Shown piece by piece: positions 1 to 7,775 of a stretch of DNA of 24,151 nucleotides. Position 1 is the first letter of the stretch. Each line of letters starts with the position of its first letter. Made by a program: the position numbers and the translations under genes. The DNA is from Lachnospiraceae bacterium (GTDB lineage: Bacteria; Bacillota; Clostridia; Lachnospirales; Lachnospiraceae): NCBI GenBank assembly GCA_004552595.1, contig SFNX01000020.1, positions 1 through 24,151 on the forward strand, read 5' to 3'. The notes under the pieces are model-generated. The model was given only the letters and a program-made list of their open reading frames with translations. It had not been told where the DNA came from and made no database searches.

Positions 1-396
1 AAGACTGCCAACGAATATGGTGTCAGAGTTTATTTTGAAGCCGGAATCGCGCCTGTATATGTCAATAAGAAGTCAACATTTGAATGGGTGAGCTACGGAC
101 CGCTTTCTGCATATTTTAAAGTCGCTAATCCGGACATTGCAGGAAAGAATTCCAATAACTATAATGACCTTGATATCATTTATTCAGGAACACTGACACA
201 GGCTGACGGCAAGAGTGTTAATGTTGAGGCAGTAGTACGATTTAAGGATATTATTATTAATAATGACGGAACATATACATATGATTTCTCAAATCCGACA
301 ATTTCTTCATGCTCGCATTATGATTCGAGAATAAAAAAGAACGTCATAACTAACTATGAAAAGAATTGGAGCGTTGAGAAGATAAGCCTTAAGTAG
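1..396 (+). CDS. 3' end of an uncharacterised protein (partial)
   Basis: The reading frame is open from the first base, so the start lies outside the window; 131 C-terminal residues are visible. I do not recognise the family. The visible part is polar, rich in Asn, Asp, Tyr, Ser and Lys, with alternating hydrophobic stretches such as YSGTLTQADGKSVNVEAVVR and a GTYTYDF segment. This suggests a beta-rich, possibly extracytoplasmic fold, but no signal peptide or anchor can be judged without the N-terminus. No membrane segment is visible. The stop TAG is six bases before a strong terminator. The gene faces glgA, with the insertion sequence between them, and its coding sequence is not interrupted by the insertion. 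It is real by its open frame and the terminator placement; its function is unknown. Confidence 0.6.
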   Translation, partial: KTANEYGVRVYFEAGIAPVYVNKKSTFEWVSYGPLSAYFKVANPDIAGKNSNNYNDLDIIYSGTLTQADGKSVNVEAVVRFKDIIINNDGTYTYDFSNPTISSCSHYDSRIKKNVITNYEKNWSVEKISLK

Positions 397-401
397 GCAA
401 A

Positions 402-429
402 ATAAAAAGACCCTGGCGGGTCTTTTTAT
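402..429. terminator. Bidirectional terminator hairpin, left copy of the IS target duplication
   Basis: Perfect 12-bp arms ATAAAAAGACCC and GGGTCTTTTTAT surround a TGGC loop. A-tract and T-tract flank the GC core, so it can terminate transcription on either strand. It starts six bases after the stop of the upstream gene. An identical 28-bp copy lies at 2047-2074, on the other side of the insertion sequence and in the same orientation, as shown by the loop (TGGC in both copies). Confidence 0.9.
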
Positions 430-446
430 CAGACTGTAGACAAAGT
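430..446 (+). repeat. IS left terminal inverted repeat
   Basis: CAGACTGTAGACAAAGT pairs with the reverse complement of the right end, CAGACTGAAGACAAAGT, with one mismatch (T/A at the eighth base). Similarity stops after the 17th base. Confidence 0.85.
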
Positions 447-470
447 CCGAGGTTAACACCTCGGATTTTT
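446..470 (+). terminator. Subterminal hairpin at the IS left end
   Basis: TCCGAGGT (446-453) pairs with ACCTCGGA (458-465) around a TAAC loop, followed by five T residues. It lies directly against the inner edge of the terminal repeat and upstream of the transposase promoter. It would stop transcripts entering the element from the left, and so protect against activation by outside promoters. Confidence 0.7.
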
Positions 471-492
471 GTTGTTCAGAACCTCTGAAAAG

Positions 493-521
493 CTGATAAA
501 TACGGCATTTTCTGGTATAAT
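493..521 (+). promoter_or_regulatory. Transposase promoter (extended -10)
   Basis: TATAAT at 516-521 is preceded by TGG, giving an extended -10 (TGGTATAAT). CTGATA at 493-498 is a partial -35 with 17-bp spacing. It lies inside the IS, downstream of the left hairpin and about 35 bp before the transposase start. Confidence 0.55.
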
Positions 522-556
522 AGAGTTATCAAAAACAGGTTGAGGGGTGCCTAAAT

Positions 557-1978
557 ATGATGACTCAAAATGCTGATAAAAAACGAGATCAAATACAGAT
601 GTTTTGTATGGAGGACTTGATTCCAGAAGATCATCTTTTAAGACTTATTGATAAAGCTATCGATTGGAATTTTATTTATGATCTTGTTGAAGATAAGTAT
701 TGTCATGATAATGGTCGTCCAAGTATGGATCCAGTTATGCTGATTAAAATTCCGTTTATTCAATACCTTTATGGCATTCGCAGCATGCGACAGACAATAA
801 AGGAAATCGAAGTAAATGTTGCTTACAGATGGTTCCTTGGACTAGATATGCTTGATAAAGTCCCTCACTTCTCTACCTTCGGTAAAAACTATTCCAGAAG
901 ATTTAAAGACACAGACCTTTTTGAACAAATATTTTCTCATATACTTGAAGAATGCTATAAGTTCAGACTTGTGGATCCAACAGAAGTATTCGTAGATGCA
1001 ACGCATGTTAAGGCAAGAGCTAATGGGCATAAGATGCGCAAAAGAATTGCAAAACAAGAAGCATTGTTCTATGAAGATATGTTAAAAAAAGAAATCAACG
1101 AAGATAGAGCTGCACATGGCAAGAAACCATTAAAAGATAAAGATGATGACAATACTCCTTCATCAGGAAATGGTTCTTCTAAAGAAAAGGAAATAAAAGA
1201 AAGTACAACGGATCCTGATAGTGGCTGGTTCCATAAGGGTGAACACAAAGAAGTGTTTGCCTACGCCGTAGAAACAGCTTGTGATAAGCATGGATGGATA
1301 CTTGGATATACAATAAGTCCTGGTAACCTTCATGACAGCAGAACATTCAAAGGCCTTTATGACAAGATATCAGATATAGGTATAAATACACTTATTGCAG
1401 ATGCAGGTTATAAAACACCAGCTATAGCAAAACTTCTTTTAGATGATGGAATTAAACCATTATTCCCCTACAAAAGTCCAATGACTAAAGATGGGTTCTT
1501 CAAGAAATCAGATTTCGTATACGATGAGTATTACGACTATGTTATCTGTCCGAACGACCAACACTTAGAATACAGCACAACGAACAAGGATGGTTATAGA
1601 GAATACAAAAGTAATGGTCATATTTGCAAAGGATGTCCATATCTTAGCCAATGCACTAATAGCCAGAATCATGTAAAAGTATTTACAAGACATATCTGGG
1701 AAGATTACATGGAAACTTGTGAAGACATACGACATACACTTGGTATGAAAGATCTCTATAAAAAGAGAAAAGAAACCATAGAAAGACTTTTTGGAACAGC
1801 TAAAGAGAATCATGGTTTTAGATACACACAGATGTATGGTAAAGCCCGAATGGAAATGAAGGTCGGGATGACCTTTGCGTGTTTAAATTTAAAGAAACTC
1901 GCGAGAATACTTAATAAGAGAGGGATAATAAATAGTCCTAATAAGCCGTTTTTTACTAAATATTCGTTTTCATACTAA
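557..1978 (+). CDS. IS1182-family DDE transposase
   Basis: This 473-residue protein catalyses movement of the surrounding element. The N-terminal part (about residues 15-125, with NGRPSMDPVMLIK and a long helical segment ending near FSTFGKNYSRRF) resembles the DUF772/InsH N-terminal domain of IS5- and IS1182-type transposases. Candidate catalytic acids are D147 in VFVDATHVKA, D282 in LIADAGYKTP and E409 in ETIERLFGTAKENHG. A lysine- and acid-rich linker spans about 158-225. A cysteine cluster (C331, C357, C360, C366) resembles the zinc-ribbon-like insert common in this family. The frame is uninterrupted and of usual length, so the protein is probably functional. The start follows GAGGGGTG about eight bases upstream; ATG 560 is an alternative. 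The gene has its own promoter inside the IS. The exact catalytic residues are inferred from motif position. Confidence 0.88.
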   Translation: MMTQNADKKRDQIQMFCMEDLIPEDHLLRLIDKAIDWNFIYDLVEDKYCHDNGRPSMDPVMLIKIPFIQYLYGIRSMRQTIKEIEVNVAYRWFLGLDMLDKVPHFSTFGKNYSRRFKDTDLFEQIFSHILEECYKFRLVDPTEVFVDATHVKARANGHKMRKRIAKQEALFYEDMLKKEINEDRAAHGKKPLKDKDDDNTPSSGNGSSKEKEIKESTTDPDSGWFHKGEHKEVFAYAVETACDKHGWILGYTISPGNLHDSRTFKGLYDKISDIGINTLIADAGYKTPAIAKLLLDDGIKPLFPYKSPMTKDGFFKKSDFVYDEYYDYVICPNDQHLEYSTTNKDGYREYKSNGHICKGCPYLSQCTNSQNHVKVFTRHIWEDYMETCEDIRHTLGMKDLYKKRKETIERLFGTAKENHGFRYTQMYGKARMEMKVGMTFACLNLKKLARILNKRGIINSPNKPFFTKYSFSY

Positions 1979-1998
1979 AAAATATATGAAACAAAAGA

Positions 1999-2030
1999 TG
2001 GGTGCTGGATTTTGACAAATCCAACACCCA
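1999..2030 (+). terminator. Subterminal hairpin at the IS right end, likely transposase terminator
   Basis: TGGGTG (1999-2004) pairs with CACCCA (2025-2030), and TGGATTT (2006-2012) with AAATCCA (2017-2023), with one C/A mismatch and a TGAC loop. It starts 21 bases after the transposase stop and ends at the inner edge of the right terminal repeat. The T-rich tail is weak, so termination is inferred from stem strength. Confidence 0.5.
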
Positions 2031-2046
2031 CTTTGTCTTCAGTCTG
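2030..2046 (-). repeat. IS right terminal inverted repeat
   Basis: ACTTTGTCTTCAGTCTG on the plus strand is the inverted partner of 430-446 with one mismatch. It is followed directly by the right copy of the 28-bp flanking palindrome. Confidence 0.85.
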
Positions 2047-2074
2047 ATAAAAAGACCCTGGCGGGTCTTTTTAT
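2047..2074. terminator. Bidirectional terminator hairpin, right copy of the IS target duplication; serves glgA
   Basis: Identical in all 28 bases to 402-429, with the same TGGC loop. It lies 12 bases beyond the glgA stop codon and so can end glgA transcripts on the minus strand. The hairpin keeps a short distance to glgA on this side and to the upstream gene on the other side, as expected if one shared terminator was duplicated by the insertion. Confidence 0.88.
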
Positions 2075-2086
2075 TTTATATTCAAA

Positions 2087-3535
2087 TTAATAACCAAGCA
2101 TCCAGTCATACATTTCCTGATACTTTTTAGCCGATACTCCCCATGAGAAGTCAGCAGCCATTGCTCTGTCGACCATTTTGTTCCATTCACGCTTGCGGTC
2201 ATAATATACCCTGATTGCGTAGCGGATTGTACCAAGCATTTCGTGTGCATTGTAATTCTTAAAGCTAAAGCCTGTACCTTTACTTTCGTACTCATTGTAT
2301 GGCTCAACAGTATCCTTAAGTCCACCTGTCTCTCTTACAATCGGAATAGTTCCGTATCTTAATGACATAAGCTGTGAAAGTCCGCATGGCTCGAAGAGAG
2401 AAGGCATTAGGAATGCATCACATGCAGCATATATTTTGTGAGAAAGAGCTTCTGAATAGTAAATGTTAGCAGATACCTTATTGCCATATTTCCAGTCAAA
2501 ATGTCTGAACATATTCTCGTAACGCTCTTCACCGGTTCCAAGAATTACTATCTGAACGTCCTCAGTTGAACAAAGCTCGTCAAATATGTAGGAAATAAGG
2601 TCAAAGCCTTTCTGATCGGTAAGTCTTGATACGATACCAATCATAAATTTGCGCTCATTTACTTCAAGGCCAAGCTCCTCCTGCAGTGCCTTTTTATTTT
2701 TAAATTTTTCCTTACGGAAATTCTTGGCATCATACGGATATTTAATGTGCTTATCTGTAGCAGGATTGTAATCCGTGTAATCAATACCGTTCAGTATGCC
2801 TCTTAAGTCATTGGAACGGGCACGAAGCAATGCATCAAGTCCTTCACCGTAGAAGGCTGTTTTGATTTCCTCTGCGTAGGTGTTAGACACAGTTGTAATT
2901 GCATCCGCATATACAAGACCACCCTTAAGAAGGTTTCCGTCCTTATAAGCCTCAAGCTTGTCAGGTGTGAAATAGTAGTCATTAAGACCGGTAATTCTCT
3001 TTATTGTCTTAACATCCCACACACCCTGGAACTTAAGATTGTGGATAGTCATTATCGTCTTAATTCCTCTGAAGAACTCACCGCCCTGGAAAGAGTCATT
3101 AAGATATACAGGGATAAGTCCTGTCTGCCAGTCATGGCAGTGGATGATTTCCGGTCTGAATCCTATAACAGGAAGAACTGAGAGGCATGCTTTTGAAAAG
3201 AATGCAAATTTCTCAACGTCCCAAAGTAAGTCACCGTATGGTTTCTGACCTGAGAAATAAAATTCGTTATCAATAAAATAGAAAGTAATCCCTTCATATT
3301 CTGTTTTAAGAATACCTACATATTGATTTTTGTTGCCTATATCCATATAGAAATGGGAGATGTATTCAAGCTTATTTTTGAATTCTTCCCTCATACACTG
3401 GTATTTCGGAAGGATTACTCTGCAGTCAAAGTATCTTTTGTCAAATTCCTTTGGTAATGAACCGACAACGTCTGCAAGTCCGCCTGTTTTAATAAACGGC
3501 ACACATTCTGATGCTGCGAATAAAATTTTCTTCAT
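2087..3535 (-). CDS. glgA: Glycogen synthase (ADP-glucose type, GT5)
   Basis: This 482-residue enzyme transfers glucose from ADP-glucose to the non-reducing ends of alpha-1,4-glucan in the cytoplasm. GT5 marks are the N-terminal KTGGLADVVGSLPKEF (K16-F31, ADP-glucose binding loop), HCHDWQTGLIPVYL (132-145), ILNGID (247-252), the C-terminal Rossmann domain start GIVSRLTDQKGFDL (300-313), and PSLFEPCGLSQLMSLRYGTIPIVRETGGL (E382 region), which holds the conserved acid and the last GT-B motif. Length is normal for the family (about 470-490). The start is fixed by AGGAGGAA at 3541-3548, five bases before ATG. No other glycogen gene (glgC, glgD, glgB, glgP) is next to it, so it is transcribed alone, divergently from rqcH and convergently with the gene at the left edge. 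Confidence in the function is high. Confidence 0.96.
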   Translation of the reverse strand: MKKILFAASECVPFIKTGGLADVVGSLPKEFDKRYFDCRVILPKYQCMREEFKNKLEYISHFYMDIGNKNQYVGILKTEYEGITFYFIDNEFYFSGQKPYGDLLWDVEKFAFFSKACLSVLPVIGFRPEIIHCHDWQTGLIPVYLNDSFQGGEFFRGIKTIMTIHNLKFQGVWDVKTIKRITGLNDYYFTPDKLEAYKDGNLLKGGLVYADAITTVSNTYAEEIKTAFYGEGLDALLRARSNDLRGILNGIDYTDYNPATDKHIKYPYDAKNFRKEKFKNKKALQEELGLEVNERKFMIGIVSRLTDQKGFDLISYIFDELCSTEDVQIVILGTGEERYENMFRHFDWKYGNKVSANIYYSEALSHKIYAACDAFLMPSLFEPCGLSQLMSLRYGTIPIVRETGGLKDTVEPYNEYESKGTGFSFKNYNAHEMLGTIRYAIRVYYDRKREWNKMVDRAMAADFSWGVSAKKYQEMYDWMLGY

Positions 3536-3645
3536 ATGAGTTCCTCCTAGAACAATATGTTAAGTATATATAAAACCATTTGGACAATTTGTGCCCAGAC
3601 TATTCTCATTATACATTATTTAGTGGTTTAGTGAAAGTTTTTTTT

Positions 3646-3674
3646 TTGATAATATAATGTGAGAATATTAGAAA
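3646..3674 (+). promoter_or_regulatory. Probable promoter region for rqcH
   Basis: TTGATA (3646-3651) and TAGAAA (3669-3674) are separated by 17 bp. An overlapping alternative -10, TATAAT at 3653-3658, lacks a good -35 but follows a T-rich tract. One of the two should drive rqcH, whose start is about 70-90 bp downstream. The choice cannot be made from sequence alone. Confidence 0.35.
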
Positions 3675-3744
3675 TATAAACAGAGAAATCGGATGGGAAT
3701 TAATTGACCGGAATTGTTAATTCTCACTGAATAAAGGTAGAAAA

Positions 3745-5523
3745 ATGGCATTTGATGGAATAACCGTTTCTGCGCTTACAAAAGAACTGAGTGAGCGTCT
3801 TATCGGTTCAAGAATATATAAAATACAGCAGCCTGAGTCAGACGAGCTTATAATAACTTTTAAGACAAAGAGCGGGCAGTATAAACTGCTTGTATCGGTC
3901 GACCCGACTTTACCGCTTGTATATATTACAAATGATAACAAGCCAAGTCCGATGAATGCTCCGAATTTCTGTATGCTTTTAAGAAAGCACATACTTAATG
4001 GACGTATCGTTTCTATTACCCAGCCATCGCTTGAGCGAATTATCAGAATGGAAATTGAACATATGGATGAAATGGGCGACATGCGGCACAAGGTGCTTAT
4101 TGCAGAACTTATGGGTAAGTATTCCAACATAATATTTGTTGATGAGAACGACATTATTATTGACAGTATTAAGCATGTTAATTCGTTTGTAAGCTCGGTA
4201 AGAGAGGTACTTCCGCAAAGGGAATACTTTATCCCGAACACAGTAAATAAGCTTGACCCGTTTAATACAACAATGGATGAATTTGTCGGCAAAATTAAGA
4301 AAATGCCAATGGCTCTCAGTAAGGCTTTATTTTCTTCTTTTACAGGAATTTCATCTGTTATAAGTGAAGAGATTTGCTATAGGGCAGGACTTGATTCATC
4401 TGTTCCGACAGAAGGATTCGACGACTCTGAATTATGTAAACTATATTCGTGCTTTTCCAAATTAATGAGCGATGTAAAAGACGGCAATTTTTCGCCTTGT
4501 ATTATTTATGAGGATGATATTCCAAAAGAGTTTTCGGCTGTTTCATTACAGGAATACGAAAATTATGAATCAAAGGAAAATGCATCAGGCAAAATTATTA
4601 AGATAGAAAAATACGATTCAATATCAACGGTAATCTCTGAATATTATGCAAAGAAAGCAAGCGTTACGAGAATACGACAGAAATCTTCCGATTTAAGAAG
4701 GATTTTATCGACGCTTATTGAAAGAAATGTCAAGAAATATGATATTCAGCTTAAACAGCTTAAGGACACCGAAAAGATGGATAAGTACAAGGTGTACGGC
4801 GAACTAATAAATACGTATGGCTACAGCGTTGAAAAAGGTGCAAAAAGTTTTGAAGCAGATAACTATTATACAGGTGAGAAAATTGTAATTCCGCTTGATG
4901 ATACGATTTCCCCGCTTGAAAATGCGAAGAAGTACTTTGATAAATATCAGAAATTAAAGCGAACAAAAGAGGCAGTTACTTATCAGGCATCAGAAACTAA
5001 AAAGGAGCTTGAACACTTAGAATCAATAAAGACTTCGCTTGATATGGCAGTTTTTGAGGATGACCTTATTCAGATTAAGGAAGAAATGATCGAAAGCGGA
5101 TATTTAAGACGAAAGGGCAGAGAAAAGGGTAAATCAAAAATTGTCAGTAGACCTTTGCACTATATAAGCTCTGACGGATTTGATATGTATGTCGGTAAAA
5201 ACAACATTCAGAACGAAGAACTTACATTTAAGGTTGCAAACGGTTCCGATTATTGGTTTCATGCAAAGAAAATCCCGGGCTCGCATGTAATCGTCAAGAC
5301 GAATGGAAAAGAGCTTCCTGACAGAACTTATGAAGAGGCAGCAATGCTTGCGGCATATTATTCAAAGGGACGTGAACAGGACAAAGTTGAGGTTGATTAC
5401 GTAATTCGTAAGGAAGTTAAAAAGCCTGCCGGTTCACCGCTTGGGTTTGTAGTATATTACACTAATTATTCAATGGTTATTAAGCCTGATATTTCGGGAA
5501 TAAAAGCGATAGGAGATAATTAA
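3745..5523 (+). CDS. rqcH: Ribosome quality control protein RqcH (NFACT family, Rqc2/NEMF homologue)
   Basis: This 592-residue protein should bind stalled 50S subunits carrying peptidyl-tRNA and direct C-terminal alanine tailing, which marks the nascent chain for degradation. In older annotation the family is called fibronectin-binding protein FbpA/PavA. Layout: NFACT-N about 1-200 (start MAFDGITVSALTKELSERL, then FCMLLRKHILNGRI at 75-88), coiled-coil middle about 300-450, and NFACT-R about 470-580 with DYWFHAKKIPGSHVIVK (502-518) and KKPAGSPLGFV. At the position of the Asp-Arg pair that is required for tailing in Bacillus subtilis RqcH (D97-R98 there) this protein has E97-R98. Length fits the family (about 570-590). 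The start follows a weak ribosome binding site (AAAGGTAG) with good N-terminal family fit. The stop is one base before the GH3 gene, so the two are probably cotranscribed. Confidence 0.93.
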   Translation: MAFDGITVSALTKELSERLIGSRIYKIQQPESDELIITFKTKSGQYKLLVSVDPTLPLVYITNDNKPSPMNAPNFCMLLRKHILNGRIVSITQPSLERIIRMEIEHMDEMGDMRHKVLIAELMGKYSNIIFVDENDIIIDSIKHVNSFVSSVREVLPQREYFIPNTVNKLDPFNTTMDEFVGKIKKMPMALSKALFSSFTGISSVISEEICYRAGLDSSVPTEGFDDSELCKLYSCFSKLMSDVKDGNFSPCIIYEDDIPKEFSAVSLQEYENYESKENASGKIIKIEKYDSISTVISEYYAKKASVTRIRQKSSDLRRILSTLIERNVKKYDIQLKQLKDTEKMDKYKVYGELINTYGYSVEKGAKSFEADNYYTGEKIVIPLDDTISPLENAKKYFDKYQKLKRTKEAVTYQASETKKELEHLESIKTSLDMAVFEDDLIQIKEEMIESGYLRRKGREKGKSKIVSRPLHYISSDGFDMYVGKNNIQNEELTFKVANGSDYWFHAKKIPGSHVIVKTNGKELPDRTYEEAAMLAAYYSKGREQDKVEVDYVIRKEVKKPAGSPLGFVVYYTNYSMVIKPDISGIKAIGDN

Positions 5524-5524
5524 C

Positions 5525-7696
5525 ATGTACGAAAATGAAATTAAAGAGATTATTGAAAAGCTTACCCTTGAAGAAAAGGTAAGAATGATACATGGTGACG
5601 GATTTTTTAAAAGCGGAGATGTTAAAAGGCTTTCCATTCCGCCGATTTATTCATCGGACGGACCTTGCGGTGTGAGATGCGAATTCAACAACGCTGACTG
5701 GTTTCCGATCGGAACAGATGATGATTTTGTCTCATATCTTCCAAGTAACTCAGCAATCGCAACTACATGGAACAAAGAGCTTGCCTATAAGGCAGGAAAG
5801 ACACTTGGAGAAGAGGCAAGAGGTCGCTCAAAGGACATGATTCTGGCACCGGGAATTAACATTAAAAGGGATCCGTTATGCGGAAGAAACTTTGAATATA
5901 TGTCAGAAGATCCGGTGGCGATTGAAGAGCTTGCTGTGCCGCTTGTCAAGGGAATTCAGGAAAATGATGTATCAGCGTGTGTCAAACATTTTGCTGTAAA
6001 TAACAGGGAAAATGAAAGAACGTCAATTGACACGCTTGTTGATGAGAGAACTTTAAGAGAGATTTATTTAAAGGGTTTTGAAGCTGTTGTTAAGGACGGC
6101 GGTTGCCTTTCGGTTATGGCAGGATACAATAAGTTCAGGGGCGTTCACTGCTGTGAAAACAAAAACCTTCTGAATCAGATTTTAAGAGATGAATGGGGCT
6201 TTGACGGAATAATTATCAGTGACTGGGGCGGAGTTCACTCAACTGTCGGAACGGCTGAGTCAGAACTTGATCTTGAAATGTCCGTAACACCTGATTTTGA
6301 CAATTATTATTTTGCAAATCCGTTAATTGAAGCAGTTAGAAATGGAGAAGTTACGGAAGAGCTGATTGATAAGAAGGTTGCAAACATTTTAAGAGTGATG
6401 TTTAAGACTAAAATGATTGGCGATAAAAGGGATGAAAGAAAGGCAGGAACTTTCAATTCACCTGAGCACAGAGCAGCTGCACTTAGTGTTGCAGAAGAGT
6501 CAATCGTACTGCTTAAGAATGAAAAAAATATCCTTCCGCTTAATAAGAAGGAGGTTAAGTCTATCGCCGTAATAGGTGCAAATGCAGACATGAGACATTC
6601 ATTTGGCGGCGGTTCTGCAGAAATTAAGGCCCTGTATGAAATAGCACCTTTAATCGGCCTTAAAATGTACCTTGGCGGAAATACTAAGGTTACATACAAT
6701 AAGGGATACTATGTTGCCACAAAAGCTTTGAATGCGACAGAAAACTGGCAGGCAACTTCTCTTGAAACCGGAAGTGATGAAATGAGTGAATATCCGTATC
6801 TTAAGCTCCAGAAGCCAGGACAGTATGCAAAGGAAAACGAGACTTTATTTAAGGAGGCGCTTGAAGCTGCAAAGGATGCTGACAAAGTAATTTTCTTCGG
6901 AGGACTTGACCACAATTATGATATTGAGGGCGCTGACAGACCGGATATGAAGCTTCCGTATGACCAGGATATAATAATCGAGAAGCTTCTTGATGTAAGA
7001 CCTGACACGATAATTGTATTAAATGGCGGTTCACCTGTTGAAATGCCTTGGCTTGATAAGGCAGACACACTGATTTACAACTACTACGCAGGTATGGAGA
7101 ACGGTACTGCACTTGCAAAAGTGATATTCGGAGACGTTAATCCTTCGGGTAAACTTTCTGAATCATTCCCGTACAAATATTCCGACACCGTGACATATAA
7201 AAACGGTGAATTTTCTAAGGATGATTGCATAGAATATAAGGAAGGCGTATTTTACGGCTACAGATACTACGAGAAAGAAGGAATTGACGTTGCATTTCCG
7301 TTTGGATACGGAAAGTCATATACTACTTTTGAATACTCTGATTTGACGATTAAGGAAGTGTGTACAAACGCCTGTGAAAAAGAAGGTTGCGACAGCGCAC
7401 TTTCAGTTTCGTTAAATGTTAAGAATACAGGTGAGATTGATGGAAAAGAAGTTGTAGAGATTTATGTCGGTGAGAATAATCCTACTGTTTTAAGACCTGT
7501 AAAAGAACTTAAAGGTTTTGAAAAGGTTGAGCTTAAAGCCGGAGAAAGTAAAACCGTAACTGTTACAATTCCTAAATCAAGACTTGGTTATTATGATGAC
7601 AATATCGGTGCGTTTGTTACAAACAACGGAGAATACACAGTTTATGCATGCGCATCATCAAAAGACATAAGATTAAAGGCTTTGGTTACATTGTAA
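5525..7696 (+). CDS. Glycoside hydrolase family 3, beta-glucosidase type
   Basis: This 723-residue retaining glycosidase releases terminal beta-linked sugars, probably glucose, from oligosaccharides. The N-terminal TIM-barrel domain (about 10-310) shows SDGPCGVR (44-51), KRDPLCGRNFEYMSEDP (114-130), VKHFAVNN with K154-H155, and the nucleophile in GIIISDWGG (D233). An alpha/beta sandwich domain follows (about 335-580, with ESIVLLKNEKNILPL and GGGSAEI), then a fibronectin type III-like domain at the C-terminus (about 640-720). There is no signal peptide or anchor, so it should act in the cytoplasm on imported cello-, gentio- or other beta-oligosaccharides. The exact sugar cannot be read from sequence; beta-xylosidase or N-acetylglucosaminidase activity are less likely alternatives. 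AGGAGA at 5511-5516, within the end of rqcH, is its ribosome binding site. Confidence 0.9.
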   Translation: MYENEIKEIIEKLTLEEKVRMIHGDGFFKSGDVKRLSIPPIYSSDGPCGVRCEFNNADWFPIGTDDDFVSYLPSNSAIATTWNKELAYKAGKTLGEEARGRSKDMILAPGINIKRDPLCGRNFEYMSEDPVAIEELAVPLVKGIQENDVSACVKHFAVNNRENERTSIDTLVDERTLREIYLKGFEAVVKDGGCLSVMAGYNKFRGVHCCENKNLLNQILRDEWGFDGIIISDWGGVHSTVGTAESELDLEMSVTPDFDNYYFANPLIEAVRNGEVTEELIDKKVANILRVMFKTKMIGDKRDERKAGTFNSPEHRAAALSVAEESIVLLKNEKNILPLNKKEVKSIAVIGANADMRHSFGGGSAEIKALYEIAPLIGLKMYLGGNTKVTYNKGYYVATKALNATENWQATSLETGSDEMSEYPYLKLQKPGQYAKENETLFKEALEAAKDADKVIFFGGLDHNYDIEGADRPDMKLPYDQDIIIEKLLDVRPDTIIVLNGGSPVEMPWLDKADTLIYNYYAGMENGTALAKVIFGDVNPSGKLSESFPYKYSDTVTYKNGEFSKDDCIEYKEGVFYGYRYYEKEGIDVAFPFGYGKSYTTFEYSDLTIKEVCTNACEKEGCDSALSVSLNVKNTGEIDGKEVVEIYVGENNPTVLRPVKELKGFEKVELKAGESKTVTVTIPKSRLGYYDDNIGAFVTNNGEYTVYACASSKDIRLKALVTL

Positions 7697-7719
7697 AGAC
7701 AACGAAAATACGATATAAT
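7691..7719 (+). promoter_or_regulatory. Promoter of the yicC-gmk-rpoZ-rimO-pgsA-cinA operon
   Basis: TTGTAA (7691-7696) and TATAAT (7714-7719) are 17 bp apart. The -35 overlaps the stop codon of the GH3 gene. I see no terminator between the GH3 gene and this promoter, so some read-through is possible. Confidence 0.6.
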
Positions 7720-7775
7720 AAAGGTTCGAGGAATTAGAAATAATCAATACAATATACGGAATTGAAGGTAACTAA

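Larger units (their letters stand above)
430..2046 (+). mobile_element. IS1182-like insertion sequence, complete (about 1617 bp)
   Basis: The element is bounded by 17-bp terminal inverted repeats CAGACTGWAGACAAAGT (430-446 and 2030-2046, one mismatch). It carries one full-length DDE transposase on the plus strand and is flanked by identical 28-bp direct repeats (402-429 and 2047-2074). Just inside each terminal repeat is a strong hairpin (446-465 and 1999-2030). Length, single open reading frame and transposase type fit the IS1182 family. The two ends are ambiguous by an AT dinucleotide because the flanking palindrome ends in AT. An intact frame, good terminal repeats and identical flanks suggest a recent and possibly active insertion. 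The family call rests on the protein pattern, not on a database match. Confidence 0.85.

Noticed and set aside
842..1057. Small minus-strand reading frames inside the transposase and other long genes
   Set aside because: They lie wholly within well-supported genes on the other strand, have no ribosome binding sites, and their proteins look like shadows (Ser- or Leu-rich, no domain).
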